A DNA stretch of 64,000 nt from assembly GCF_000730165.1 (NCBI RefSeq), contig NZ_CP022110.1, forward strand, positions 736,501 to 800,500. The letters run 5' to 3'. The notes below the pieces were generated by a model. That model did not search any database. It was not told where the DNA came from and worked only from the letters and a program-made list of their open reading frames with translations. This document shows, in pieces, positions 39,092 to 49,378 of the stretch. Each line of letters opens with the position of its first letter. The stretch's first letter is position 1. Position numbers and translations under genes: made by a program. The DNA is from Nitrospirillum viridazoti CBAmc (GTDB taxonomy: Bacteria > Pseudomonadota > Alphaproteobacteria > Azospirillales > Azospirillaceae).

Positions 39092-40564
39092 ATGACACCC
39101 CCCCATTTCGCATCGCCCGGCGGCATCGTCGCGCTGGAAATTCCGCTGCCGGACCCGGTGGTGGTCTATGCCCGGCTGGCCCATCTGCCCCGGCCCTTCC
39201 TGCTGGACGGTGGCGCCGCCGACGCCGCCCGCGCCCGCTACAGCTATGTCGGCGCCGCCCCCCACGCCTGGGTGGAGTGCGCGGATGGCGTTGTCACCGT
39301 GGACGGCCGGCCGGCGGGGGCGGACGCCCTGGACACGCTGGGCGCCCTGCTGAAGGCCGGCCGTGCCCGGCTGGGGGACGCGCCGGTGCCCGATGGCCTG
39401 CCGCCCTTCCGGGGTGGGGCGGTGGGGTTCCTGGGCTATGAGCTGGGCGGCCAGCTGGAGACGCTGCCGGCCCCCCGGGCCGAGGGCATCGGCCTGCCGG
39501 ACATGGCGGTGGGCTTCTACGACCGCATCGTCGCCATCGACCACGCCGCCGGCCGCGCCTGGGTCCTGTCTTCCCGTTGGGCGGAAGCGGAGGAGTGGCG
39601 CGACCTGTTGGCGACCCCACGCCCGGCGGTGACGGCGGGGGAGGGGCCGTGGCTGGCCGCCCCCGGCTGGCGCGCGGGATGGAGCCGGGCGGATCATGAG
39701 GCCGCCGTGGCCCGCACGGTGGACTACATCGCCGCCGGCGACATCTACCAGGCCAACATCACCCAGCGTTTCCTGGGCACGCTGGCGCTGGGCGTGGCGC
39801 CGCTGGACCTTTACGTCCGTCTCCGCACCCGCGCGGCGGCCCCTTTCTCCGCCCTGCTGGATCTGGGCCCAAAAGGCGGAGAGGCCCGCGCCGTGGTGTC
39901 GGTGTCGCCCGAACGTTTCCTGGCGGTGGATGCGGAGGGGCGGGTGGAGACGCGGCCCATCAAGGGCACGCGGCCGCGCGACGCCGATCCGGTGCGTGAC
40001 GCCGCCCTGGCGGCGGAGCTGCTGGCCTCCGCCAAGGACCGGGCGGAAAACCTGATGATCGTCGATTTGATGCGCAACGACCTGTCGCGGGTGGCGGTGG
40101 TCGGTTCCGTCACCGTGCCCACGCTGTGCGGGCTGGAAAGCTACCGCACCGTGCATCACCTGGTGAGCGTCGTGATGGCGCGGCTGGCGCCGGGCTTGGG
40201 CGCCATCGACCTGCTGCGCGCCACCTTTCCCGGCGGCTCCATCACCGGGGCGCCCAAGATCCGCGCCATGGAGATCATCCATGAGCTGGAGCCGGCGCGG
40301 CGCGGGCCCTATTGCGGATCCGTCCTGTGGATGGGCTGGGACGGCGCCATGGACAGCAGCATCATCATCCGCACCCTGGCCATGGCGGCGGGACAGGTGG
40401 TGGTGCAGGCCGGTGGCGGCATCGTCGCCGACAGCGACCCGGCGGCGGAATATGAAGAGAGCTTGGTCAAGGCGCGTGCCCTGCTGACGGCGCTGGACCC
40501 GGCCATGGCTTGGCCGCCGCCTGGGGTGATGGCCGGGCCGGAACCGGGAAGCGAGGCGGCATGA
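39092..40564 (+). CDS. pabB: aminodeoxychorismate synthase component I
   Basis: Chorismate-using enzyme that makes 4-amino-4-deoxychorismate for folate. The 490-aa protein has an anthranilate-synthase-I N-terminal domain and the chorismate-binding domain with AGDIYQANITQRF, ETRPIKGTRPR, ENLMIVDLMRNDLSRV and FPGGSITGAPKIRAM. The PIKGT lysine marks it as PabB rather than TrpE. It overlaps pabC by four bases. GGTAAGG lies upstream of ATG 39092. Confidence 0.94.
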   Translation: MTPPHFASPGGIVALEIPLPDPVVVYARLAHLPRPFLLDGGAADAARARYSYVGAAPHAWVECADGVVTVDGRPAGADALDTLGALLKAGRARLGDAPVPDGLPPFRGGAVGFLGYELGGQLETLPAPRAEGIGLPDMAVGFYDRIVAIDHAAGRAWVLSSRWAEAEEWRDLLATPRPAVTAGEGPWLAAPGWRAGWSRADHEAAVARTVDYIAAGDIYQANITQRFLGTLALGVAPLDLYVRLRTRAAAPFSALLDLGPKGGEARAVVSVSPERFLAVDAEGRVETRPIKGTRPRDADPVRDAALAAELLASAKDRAENLMIVDLMRNDLSRVAVVGSVTVPTLCGLESYRTVHHLVSVVMARLAPGLGAIDLLRATFPGGSITGAPKIRAMEIIHELEPARRGPYCGSVLWMGWDGAMDSSIIIRTLAMAAGQVVVQAGGGIVADSDPAAEYEESLVKARALLTALDPAMAWPPPGVMAGPEPGSEAA

Positions 40565-41364
40565 CGGGCCTGGTCTGGCTGAATGGCGCCCTGCTGCCGG
40601 CGGCGTCCGCCGGTATCGGCGTGGCCGATCGGGGTTTCCTGCTGGGTGACGGCTTGTTTGAGACGGTGCGCTGGCGGGACGGGGCCGTGGTGCGCCTGGA
40701 CGCCCACCTGGCCCGCCTGGCCCGGGGTGCGACCGTGCTGGGCCTGCCCCTGCCGCCGCCGGTCACCCTGGCCGCCGCCCTGGCCGACACGGCGGTCGCC
40801 AACGACCTCAAGGACGGCTCGCTGCGGTTGACGGTCAGCGCCGGGCCGGGCGCCCGCGGCTTGCCGCGCCCGGCCGTTCCGGTGCCCACCCTGCTGGTCA
40901 CGGCCGCGCCCGGCGGCACCCCGCTGCCGCCCGCACGGGTGGTGACCGCCACCGTCACCCGCCGCAATGAGCATTCGCCCCTCAGCGGCGTCAAATGCCT
41001 GAACTACCTGGACCAAATCCTGGCGCGCACTGAGGCGATGGCCCGTGGCGCGGACGACGCCGTGCTGCTCAACACCGCCGGGCAGGTGGCCTGCGCCACC
41101 GCTGCCACGCTGTTCGCGATGGTGGATGGCGCCCTGGTGACCCCGCCGCTTATGTCCGGCGCCCTGCCGGGTACCCGGCGCGCGGCGGTTCTCGCCGCCC
41201 TGGGGGGCGAGGAGCGGACCCTGGCGCCGGCCGACCTGTCGTGCGCGACGGAGGTGTTCTTCACCTCCAGCCTCATGGTGCGGCCGGTGGTGGCACTGGA
41301 TGGCCAGGCGGTGGGCGATGGTCGGCCCGGAGCCATGGCGGCGGCGGCCCTACGGCTCACCTGA
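40561..41364 (+). CDS. pabC: aminodeoxychorismate lyase-like class IV aminotransferase
   Basis: PLP fold-type IV enzyme of 267 aa, coupled to pabB by an ATGA overlap; the context argues for 4-amino-4-deoxychorismate lyase giving p-aminobenzoate. It contains GVADRGFLLGDGLFET near the start, the PLP lysine in SGVKCLNYLDQILAR and TEVFFTSSLMVRPV near the end. D-amino-acid or branched-chain aminotransferase activity cannot be excluded from sequence. Confidence 0.88.
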   Translation: MTGLVWLNGALLPAASAGIGVADRGFLLGDGLFETVRWRDGAVVRLDAHLARLARGATVLGLPLPPPVTLAAALADTAVANDLKDGSLRLTVSAGPGARGLPRPAVPVPTLLVTAAPGGTPLPPARVVTATVTRRNEHSPLSGVKCLNYLDQILARTEAMARGADDAVLLNTAGQVACATAATLFAMVDGALVTPPLMSGALPGTRRAAVLAALGGEERTLAPADLSCATEVFFTSSLMVRPVVALDGQAVGDGRPGAMAAAALRLT

Positions 41365-41370
41365 CGCATT

Positions 41371-41388
41371 TTGCATCGTATGATGCAA
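41371..41388. promoter_or_regulatory. inverted repeat upstream of pilin gene 1 (activator site candidate)
   Basis: TTGCATC (41371-41377), GTAT, GATGCAA (41382-41388), a perfect dyad starting seven bases after the pabC stop and about 165 bases upstream of the sigma-54-type promoter, the right range for an enhancer-binding protein. Confidence 0.4.
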
Positions 41389-41552
41389 GGGTTTCGGGCG
41401 ACCCTATCCCAAGGGTGCGATGCGGGATGCATTAATAGGACGTACCTCGCAAGGCTTACGACAAAGGAAGTAAAATCCCTTTGGGCGGCGAATTACCTTA
41501 AGGTATCGAATTTATTGGATTTTGATGTTTGCCACGCGGTTCGGCCCATCCT

Positions 41553-41568
41553 TGGCACGGCGGGTGCT
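41553..41568 (+). promoter_or_regulatory. sigma-54-type promoter of pilin gene 1
   Basis: TGGCAC (41553-41558), five bases, GTGCT (41564-41568). The invariant GG and GC are separated by exactly ten bases. The same TTATAACG follows as at the second promoter. Confidence 0.65.
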
Positions 41569-41631
41569 TATAACGAGACATGAACCAACCGGGGCCGCTG
41601 AAGCGCCCACCGAACCGATAGGAACCTCATC

Positions 41632-42108
41632 ATGATCCGCATCGCCGCCGCTGCCGCCGCCACTGTCCTGTTTTCTGGGGCCCTGTTCGCCGCCGCCCCC
41701 GCCTTCGCCGCCGCCGGCGCCTCGGGCACTATCCAGCTGAACAGCTCCGTCGCCCAGACCTGCACCGTGGCCGTCACCGATGCCGGCGCCACCCTGAACA
41801 TCCTGTCCGGCTCCAGCAACGTCGCCGTCGGCAGCGTGGTCGAGAACTGCAATGACGGCGCCGGCTACACCATCACCGTCGCCTCTTCCAACAACGGCAC
41901 GCTGAAGTCGTCGGCCACTGGTGCTCAGGCCATCAGCTACACCACCAGCTATGACGGCACCAACGGCTCCGGCGCCAGCTTCGCCGTCACCCGCTCCAGC
42001 GCCCAATTCAACAAGACCTCCAACGTCTCCGTGACGGTTCCGGCCAACGCCCAGGCCATCGCCGGCAGCTATGCCGACACCCTGACCATCACCATCGCCG
42101 GCAAGTAA
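41632..42108 (+). CDS. secreted spore-coat-U/Csu-type pilin-like protein, copy 1
   Basis: The 158-aa protein has a signal peptide ending AFAAA (about residue 27) and a mature beta-rich domain of the SCPU/CsuA-B kind: Cys in VAQTCTVAV, Cys in VVENCNDGAGYTIT, likely joined as a disulfide, and the strand-like end SYADTLTITIAGK. Such proteins are chaperone-usher pilins, but no chaperone or usher gene is in the window. It follows a sigma-54-type promoter and is closed by a terminator, so it is monocistronic. Its leader GAACCGATAGGAAC is shared with copy 2. Confidence 0.82.
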   Translation: MIRIAAAAAATVLFSGALFAAAPAFAAAGASGTIQLNSSVAQTCTVAVTDAGATLNILSGSSNVAVGSVVENCNDGAGYTITVASSNNGTLKSSATGAQAISYTTSYDGTNGSGASFAVTRSSAQFNKTSNVSVTVPANAQAIAGSYADTLTITIAGK

Positions 42109-42142
42109 GCCGCCAGCGACGGTCACCCTCAGGTTCGGAAGA

Positions 42143-42170
42143 GGGCGCCCCACGCCGGGGCGCCCTTTTT
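42143..42170 (+). terminator. terminator of pilin gene 1
   Basis: GGGCGCCCC (42143-42151), ACGCC loop, GGGGCGCCC (42157-42165), then TTTTT: a canonical terminator 34 bases after the stop. Confidence 0.9.
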
Positions 42171-42237
42171 CGTATCCGCATGCTGGCGGACTGCAAATAC
42201 TAATGCATTGATTCTGCTGAACATTTGAAAGATGGGG

Positions 42238-42254
42238 CATTGCAGATCGCAATG
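42238..42254. promoter_or_regulatory. inverted repeat upstream of pilin gene 2 (activator site candidate)
   Basis: CATTGC (42238-42243), AGATC, GCAATG (42249-42254), about 97 bases upstream of the second sigma-54-type promoter. It shares the TTGC/GCAA half-sites with the repeat at 41371. An AT-rich stretch (about 42283-42325) between it and the promoter could bind IHF. Confidence 0.4.
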
Positions 42255-42350
42255 ACGCTTCCATTGGGGTCAATGGGCGCATCGGGATTAATCCTATATA
42301 TCTAAATAATATCAACGTGTTAACGAACTGGCCTGGACATGCGGCAGACC

Positions 42351-42366
42351 TGGCACTCGAATTGCT
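42351..42366 (+). promoter_or_regulatory. sigma-54 promoter of pilin gene 2
   Basis: TGGCAC (42351-42356), five bases, TTGCT (42362-42366): an essentially perfect sigma-54 -24/-12 element with ten bases between GG and GC. Confidence 0.75.
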
Positions 42367-42427
42367 TATAACGGAAGCATCAAGCAAACGGGCAACAAGC
42401 CCAGCCGAACCGATAGGAACCTTCGTC

Positions 42428-42880
42428 ATGATCCGCTTCGCCGCCGTTGCCGCCATCGCCGCCGTTCTGTTCGCCGCCCCGGCCCTGGCCGACACCTCGG
42501 GCAGCATCAAGCTGAGCGGCACCGTGGCCCAGACCTGCACCGTGGCGGTGACCGACGCCCAGACCCAGCTGAACATCCTGGCCGGCTCCAGCAACGTCAC
42601 CGTCGGCAGCGTGGTCGAAACCTGCAACGACGGCGCGGGCTACACCATCACCATTGCCTCCGCCAACGGCGGCAGCCTGCGCGGCACCAGCCCCACCGTG
42701 CCGCCCGTCAGCTACACCACCATCTACGACGGCCAGTCCGGCACCGGCACCGTGAACGTCACCCGCTCCAGCGCCCAGTTCGGCAAGACCGCCACCGTAG
42801 CCGTGACGGTCCCGGCCAATGCTCAGGCCATCGCCGGCAGCTACAGCGACACCCTGACCATCACCATCGCCGGCAAGTAA
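42428..42880 (+). CDS. secreted spore-coat-U/Csu-type pilin-like protein, copy 2
   Basis: The 150-aa product of ATG 42428 has a signal peptide ending ALADT (about residue 22) and a mature domain closely similar to copy 1: VAQTCTVAVTDA, VVETCNDGAGYTIT, VTRSSAQFGKT and an identical PANAQAIAGSY tail region. The two paired cysteines are conserved. The shared 5' leader, promoter and C-terminus show a recent tandem duplication. Whether the products make fibres or act in another surface role is not shown. Confidence 0.82.
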   Translation: MIRFAAVAAIAAVLFAAPALADTSGSIKLSGTVAQTCTVAVTDAQTQLNILAGSSNVTVGSVVETCNDGAGYTITIASANGGSLRGTSPTVPPVSYTTIYDGQSGTGTVNVTRSSAQFGKTATVAVTVPANAQAIAGSYSDTLTITIAGK

Positions 42881-42910
42881 GCCCACGAGGATCCGCCCCC
42901 AAAAGCAAAA

Positions 42911-42939
42911 CGGCCCCGCCTGTCGTCCAGGCGGGGCCG
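42911..42939 (+). terminator. terminator of pilin gene 2
   Basis: CGGCCCCGCCTG (42911-42922), loop TCGTC, CAGGCGGGGCCG (42928-42939), followed by a weak T-rich stretch. Confidence 0.75.
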
Positions 42940-43019
42940 TTGCCGTTCTTACGAAGCCAAGTGGCGAGCCCAAGGGGCGAGCGCCGTCGCCCGGCGCCCC
43001 AACGGGCTTACTCAAGGGC

Positions 43020-44099
43020 CTACCTGTAAGCCCTGAAGCGCAGCCAATGGTCGGCCAGCACGCAGGCCATCATGGCCTCGCCCACCGGCACGGCGCGGAT
43101 GCCGACGCAGGGGTCGTGGCGGCCCTTGGTCAGGATGTCCGTCTCGTTCCCGTGCACGTCCAGGGTGCGACGGGGCGTGAGGATGCTGCTGGTGGGCTTC
43201 ACGGCGAAGCGGACGACCACGTCCTGCCCCGTGGACAGACCGCCCAGGATGCCGCCGGCGTTGTTGGACAGGAAGGCGGGCTTGCCGTCGGGCCCCGCCC
43301 GCATCTCGTCGGCGTTTTCCTCGCCCGTCAGCTCGGCCACAGCGAAGCCGGCGCCGATTTCCACACCCTTGACTGCGTTGATGGTCATCATGGCGCGGGC
43401 CAGGTCGCTGTCCAGCTTGTCGTAGATGGGCTCACCCAGGCCAGCCGGCACGCCGGACGCCACCACCTCGACCACCGCGCCCACGGACGAACCGTTCTTG
43501 CGGATGCCGTCCAGGTAGGCGGCCCATTCCTCCGCCGCCACGGCGTCAGGGCAGAACAAGGGGTTCTGGTCCACCTGATCCCAATCCCAGCGCGCGCGGT
43601 CCACCTTGTGCGGACCCACCTGCACCAGGGCGCCGCGGATGGTCACGCCACCCGGCACCGCCTCCAGCACCCGGCGGGCGACGGCGCCGGCCGCGACGCG
43701 GGCCGCCGTCTCGCGCGCGGAGGAGCGTCCGCCGCCGCGATAGTCGCGGATGCCATAGCGCTCCCAATAGGTGTAATCGGCGTGCCCCGGCCGGAACTTG
43801 TCCTTGATGTCGCCGTAGTCCTTGGACCGCTGGTCCTCGTTCTCGATCATCAGGCAGACAGGCGTGCCCGTAGTCTTGCCCTCGAACACGCCCGACAGGA
43901 TGCGCACCGCGTCCGGCTCGCGCCGCTGGGTGGTGAAGCGCGACTGCCCCGGCTTGCGCCGATCCAGGAAGGACTGGATCCAGGCCTCGTCCAGGTCCAT
44001 CAGGGGCGGGACGCCGTCCACCACGCAACCCAGCGCCACCCCATGGCTTTCGCCGAAGGTGGTGAAGCGGAACTGCGTTCCGATGCCGTTACCGGCCAT
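43020..44099 (-). CDS. aroC: chorismate synthase
   Basis: FMN-dependent last step of the shikimate pathway, producing chorismate used by PabB and the aromatic amino acid branches. At 359 aa it has [18 protein letters not shown], the RPGHADYTY block, [17 protein letters not shown] and [15 protein letters not shown]. It lies six bases downstream of fabI, so the two are co-transcribed leftward. Confidence 0.98.
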   Translation of the reverse strand: MAGNGIGTQFRFTTFGESHGVALGCVVDGVPPLMDLDEAWIQSFLDRRKPGQSRFTTQRREPDAVRILSGVFEGKTTGTPVCLMIENEDQRSKDYGDIKDKFRPGHADYTYWERYGIRDYRGGGRSSARETAARVAAGAVARRVLEAVPGGVTIRGALVQVGPHKVDRARWDWDQVDQNPLFCPDAVAAEEWAAYLDGIRKNGSSVGAVVEVVASGVPAGLGEPIYDKLDSDLARAMMTINAVKGVEIGAGFAVAELTGEENADEMRAGPDGKPAFLSNNAGGILGGLSTGQDVVVRFAVKPTSSILTPRRTLDVHGNETDILTKGRHDPCVGIRAVPVGEAMMACVLADHWLRFRAYR

Positions 44100-44105
44100 G
44101 GCCGC

Positions 44106-44978
44106 TTACCCTTCCGACTTGACCAGGCTCTGCAGCAGGGCCGAGGTCTCCGCGGCGCTGTCCACCGCCAGCATGCCCACAGTGTGGTAGCCGCTGTCGA
44201 CATGATGGACTTCGCCGGTGACGCCGCTGCCCAGGTCGCTCAGCAGGTAAAGGGCGGAGTTGCCGACCTCACCGATGGTGACGTTGCGCTTCAGGGGCGC
44301 GTTCAGCTCGTTCCACTTCAGGATGGCGCGGAAGTCGCCGATGCCGCTGGCCGCCAGGGTCTTGATGGGACCGGCGGAGATGGCGTTGACGCGGATGTTC
44401 TGGGGGCCCAGGTCCGCCGCCAGGTAGCGCACGCTGGCCTCCAACGCCGCCTTGGCGACACCCATCACATTGTAATGCGGCATCACCCGTTCGGCGCCAT
44501 AATAGCTGAGGGTCAGCAGGCTGCCGCCGTTGGTCATCATCGGCACCGCCCGCTGGGCGATGGCGGTGAACGAGTAGCAGGAAACATCCATGGTCAACGC
44601 GAAGTTAGACCGGGAGGTGTTCAGGTACAGGCCGTCCAGCTCGTTCTTGTCGGAAAAGCCGATCGCATGCACCACGAAATCCAGGGTTCCCCACTGTTCC
44701 TTCAGGGTCGCAAACACCGCGTCCATGCTGGCTTCGTCGGTGACGTCGCAGGGCAGGACGTGGGGCACGCCCAGCTGTTCGGCCAGGGGCTTCACGCGCT
44801 TGGCCAGCGCGTCGCCCATATAGGTGAAGGCCAGCTCGGCCCCCTGGGCGGCGACCGCCTTGGCGATGCCCCAGGCGATGGACCGGTCATTGGCAACGCC
44901 CATGATCAGGCCGCGCTTGCCGGCCATCAGGGTCCCAGTGGCGGGCCCGGGGGCGGGGGTTGCCGTCGAAATGGTCAT
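44106..44978 (-). CDS. fabI: enoyl-[acyl-carrier-protein] reductase (NADH)
   Basis: SDR-family enzyme for the last step of each fatty-acid elongation cycle. The 290-aa protein has an extra N-terminal Ala/Pro/Thr stretch of about 16 residues, then the FabI nucleotide-binding start GKRGLIMGVANDRSIAWGIA and the catalytic Tyr-x6-Lys in HYNVMGVAKAALE. The C-terminus is about ten residues longer than E. coli FabI. GGAGAGAGACGG precedes the ATG. Confidence 0.97.
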   Translation of the reverse strand: MTISTATPAPGPATGTLMAGKRGLIMGVANDRSIAWGIAKAVAAQGAELAFTYMGDALAKRVKPLAEQLGVPHVLPCDVTDEASMDAVFATLKEQWGTLDFVVHAIGFSDKNELDGLYLNTSRSNFALTMDVSCYSFTAIAQRAVPMMTNGGSLLTLSYYGAERVMPHYNVMGVAKAALEASVRYLAADLGPQNIRVNAISAGPIKTLAASGIGDFRAILKWNELNAPLKRNVTIGEVGNSALYLLSDLGSGVTGEVHHVDSGYHTVGMLAVDSAAETSALLQSLVKSEG

Positions 44979-45006
44979 CCGTCTCTCTCCGGAAAATTAG
45001 GCGCGC

Positions 45007-45034
45007 ATCCTACACGAAGCGGTTTTGCGGTCAA
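45007..45034 (-). promoter_or_regulatory. promoter of fabI-aroC
   Basis: On the minus strand TTGACC (plus 45029-45034), 16 bases, TAGGAT (plus 45007-45012). The start would fall near 45000, about 20 bases before the ATG. Confidence 0.5.
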
Positions 45035-45133
45035 AGGCTGGGCGCCCTATATCTGCGCACACCTAGAATACACGCGCGAAAGGTCTTCCCTTGGCAGTTT
45101 TACGCTTCGAAGCCTGGGTAGGGGCGGGGTTCC

Positions 45134-46507
45134 ATGACTGAAATGCGAACCCAATCCCCCGCCTGGGCCCGGCTGACCGACCGCCTGCCGTATTCGGTAC
45201 AGCACTTCATCCTGGCCTTCGTCGGGGTCACCAGCTACGCCGTCCGCCGCTTCTATCGCGACAACTGCCTGCAGGCGGTGGGCTCGCTCACCTACACCAG
45301 CCTACTGGCGGTGGTGCCGCTGTTCACCGTGGGCTTCGCCATTTTCCAGGCCTTCCCCGCCTTCCAGAAGCTGCGGGCCGAGGCGGAGATGCTGCTGCTG
45401 GAGAACCTGGTGCCCCAAGTGGGGGAGAACCTGAACGACCGCCTGCATGAGTTCGTCAGCAACGCCGGAACCATGACGGGGGTGGGCGTGCTGGGCCTGG
45501 CGATCACGTCCATCCTGCTCTTCTTCTCCATCGAGGGGGCGTACAATGCCATATGGCGCAGCCGTGAGCGGCACTCGGTGCTGGTGCGGTTGCTGTCCTT
45601 CTGGGCGGTGCTGACCATGGCGCCCCTGCTGCTGGGCGTCAGTTTGTCGCTGTCCTCCGTCGCCGTCTCCTACCTGGGCGCCGAAGGCTCGGTGGTGGTG
45701 GAACTGGTGCGCCGTGTGCTGCCCGGCCTGCTGGAGACGGCTTTCTTCGGCCTCACCTACCTGGCCATCCCCACCCGGCCGGTGCGCTGGCAGGACGCCA
45801 TGGTGGGCGGCGTGGTGGCCGGCGTCGCCATGGAGGTGGCGAAGGTCGGCTTCGCCCTCTACATCGGCGAGGTCCATACCTACACCACCATCTACGGCGC
45901 CCTGTCGGTGCTGCCCACGGTGTTGCTGTGGCTGTACCTGGTGTGGTGCCTGATCCTGTTCGGGGCGGAGGTGACGGCGGCCCTGCCGGAATGGCGCTCC
46001 GGCCGCATCACCGAGATGGGGCCCGCCGGCCTGTCGCCGGCCCAGCGCCTGGTGGTGGCCCTGGCCATCCTGCGGGAGTTGATGCTGGCCGCCCGCGACG
46101 GCCATGCCCTGAAGCGGGCCGATGTCATCGCCCGGGTGCCGGTGGGCGCTGTGGCGGTGGACGGCATGCTGGAACAGCTGTGCGCCGCCAGCTGGACCAT
46201 CCGCACCGCCGACGGCGCCTGGGTCGCCACCCGCGACCTGCACGACGCCACCCTCAGCGACCTGTACCTGGCGCTGGACTTCGGCATGTGGGGCGACCTC
46301 TTGTCCGTGGGCCATCTGCAGGCCCCCTGGCAGCGCAAGGTGCACGGCATTTTCGAGCAGGTGCGGCACGATGCCGGCGCCGCGATGGAAACACCCCTGG
46401 CCGACCTCTTAGCCCCCGACGCCGTGCCCGCCGCGCCGCCGGCGACGCCGGCCCAGCTCGCGGCGGAAGAGCGCATGCGGGTGGCCGCCCAGCCCCCGGG
46501 ACGCTAA
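45134..46507 (+). CDS. YihY/virulence factor BrkB-family membrane protein
   Basis: The 457-aa protein has six predicted membrane spans in the first 290 residues with the family pattern GSLTYTSLLAVVPLFTVGFAI, and the YGALSVLPTVLLWLYLVWCL and ILFGAEVTAA block. A cytoplasmic C-terminal extension of about 160 residues with a winged-helix-like look and Pro/Ala tail follows. The old RNase BN name is wrong for this family; its function is unsettled. Divergent from fabI; GGGGCGGGG precedes ATG 45134. Confidence 0.9.
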   Translation: MTEMRTQSPAWARLTDRLPYSVQHFILAFVGVTSYAVRRFYRDNCLQAVGSLTYTSLLAVVPLFTVGFAIFQAFPAFQKLRAEAEMLLLENLVPQVGENLNDRLHEFVSNAGTMTGVGVLGLAITSILLFFSIEGAYNAIWRSRERHSVLVRLLSFWAVLTMAPLLLGVSLSLSSVAVSYLGAEGSVVVELVRRVLPGLLETAFFGLTYLAIPTRPVRWQDAMVGGVVAGVAMEVAKVGFALYIGEVHTYTTIYGALSVLPTVLLWLYLVWCLILFGAEVTAALPEWRSGRITEMGPAGLSPAQRLVVALAILRELMLAARDGHALKRADVIARVPVGAVAVDGMLEQLCAASWTIRTADGAWVATRDLHDATLSDLYLALDFGMWGDLLSVGHLQAPWQRKVHGIFEQVRHDAGAAMETPLADLLAPDAVPAAPPATPAQLAAEERMRVAAQPPGR

Positions 46508-46543
46508 GTCCCTATACGTCTTTCCACCAAACAGGAGGCCGAC

Positions 46544-48255
<1,712 letters not shown>

Positions 48256-48268
48256 GGTGAAATAAAAT

Positions 48269-48298
48269 GGGCGGGCGCCGCGAGGCCCCGCCCTTTTT
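48269..48298 (+). terminator. terminator between the aldo/keto reductase and DnaJ-like genes
   Basis: GGGCGGG (48269-48275) and CCCGCCC (48287-48293) with TTTTT at 48294-48298. It lies between convergent genes and could also serve the leftward transcript (AAAA on the other side). Confidence 0.75.
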
Positions 48299-48320
48299 GC
48301 TGTTCCCGCAGGCGCCGGCC

Positions 48321-49214
48321 TCAGATCAGGCCGGCCTTGCGCCGCACATCGTACTCATGGGTCTTGCCCCACTTCTCGATGAAGGCCTGCAGCTCGGCGT
48401 CCGTCCGGTCGGGCAGGACCACGGTGAGCTTCACGTACTGGTCGCCCTGGGTGCCGCGCTCGGGATTGGCGACACCCTTGCCCTTCAGGCGCAGGGTAGT
48501 GCCGGAATTGGCCGGCTTGGGCACCTTGACCTGCACGGCGCCGTCCAAGGTCGGCACCTTGATGGTGGCGCCCAGCAGCGCTTCCTGCAGGGTGATGGGG
48601 ACATCCAGGTGGATGTCATCCTCCCGCCGCACGAAGTAGGGGTGGGGGGTGACGTGCACCTCGACGATGGCATCGCCGGCCCCGGCGCCGCCCAGCCCCG
48701 CCAGGCCCTGGCCCTTCAGGCGCAGCTTCTGCTGGTCCTGCGTGCCGGGAGGGATGTTGATGTCGATGCTCTTGCCCGTGGACAGGCTCAGGCGCCGCTT
48801 GGCGCCCAGGCAGGCCTCGGTGAACGGCACGGTGACGGAATAAGCCACGTCGCTGCCGCGCGCCTTCACGCCGCTGCCGCCGCGCTTGCGGGCGGCGCCG
48901 AAGATATCGGCGAAGGGATCGTCCTCATAATCGAAGTCGCCCGACCGGCCGGCGCCGGCATAGGCGCGGCGGAAGGAACGGTCCGGCCGCTCGGCGCCGC
49001 TGGCGTCGATCTCGCCCCGGTCATAACGGGCGCGCTTGTCCGGGTCCGACAACAGGCTGTAGGCGCCGTTGGCTTCCTTGAACTTCAGCTCGATATCGGC
49101 CCGGCCCGGGTTCAGGTCGGGGTGGTACTGCTTGGCGAGGCGGCGATACGCCTGCTTGATGTCCTCAGCGCTGGCGCTGCGGCCGACGCCAAGGATTTGG
49201 TAGGGATCGCGCAT
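48321..49214 (-). CDS. DnaJ-type co-chaperone (CbpA-like)
   Basis: The 297-aa protein (ATG 49214) has a J domain (about 2-65, with the HPD motif in YHPDLNP), a short Gly/Arg/Phe-rich linker and two DnaJ C-terminal substrate-binding domains, but no zinc-finger CxxCxGxG repeats. That makes it a CbpA/DjlA-like class II J protein working with DnaK. An upstream in-frame extension (to 49274) has a CAYCGG element but no support. It is monocistronic. Confidence 0.92.
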   Translation of the reverse strand: MRDPYQILGVGRSASAEDIKQAYRRLAKQYHPDLNPGRADIELKFKEANGAYSLLSDPDKRARYDRGEIDASGAERPDRSFRRAYAGAGRSGDFDYEDDPFADIFGAARKRGGSGVKARGSDVAYSVTVPFTEACLGAKRRLSLSTGKSIDINIPPGTQDQQKLRLKGQGLAGLGGAGAGDAIVEVHVTPHPYFVRREDDIHLDVPITLQEALLGATIKVPTLDGAVQVKVPKPANSGTTLRLKGKGVANPERGTQGDQYVKLTVVLPDRTDAELQAFIEKWGKTHEYDVRRKAGLI

Positions 49215-49322
49215 GGTCGCACTATCTATTGCCGGTCTGCCCCCACAATATGCGCAACGCGCGCGCCGCTTCAAGCATGCGGGGCCAGGCTATTTGGGGG
49301 ATCGGGGCGGCCCATGCACAAA

Positions 49323-49350
49323 CCCCTGGCCGCGAGATCGCGGCCAGGGG
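49323..49350 (-). terminator. terminator of the 17-kDa-antigen-like lipoprotein gene
   Basis: CCCCTGGCCGCG (49323-49334), AGAT, CGCGGCCAGGGG (49339-49350): a 12-bp perfect stem; on the minus strand GGGTTTGTG follows. Confidence 0.75.
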
Positions 49351-49378
49351 TTCGCATCAAGGCCCGCAAGGGGCGGGA

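Noticed and set aside
45091-45107. TTGGCAGTTTTACGCTT upstream of the YihY-family gene as a sigma-54 promoter
   Set aside because: GG and GC are separated by nine bases, not the required ten, unlike the two clean sites at 41553 and 42351.
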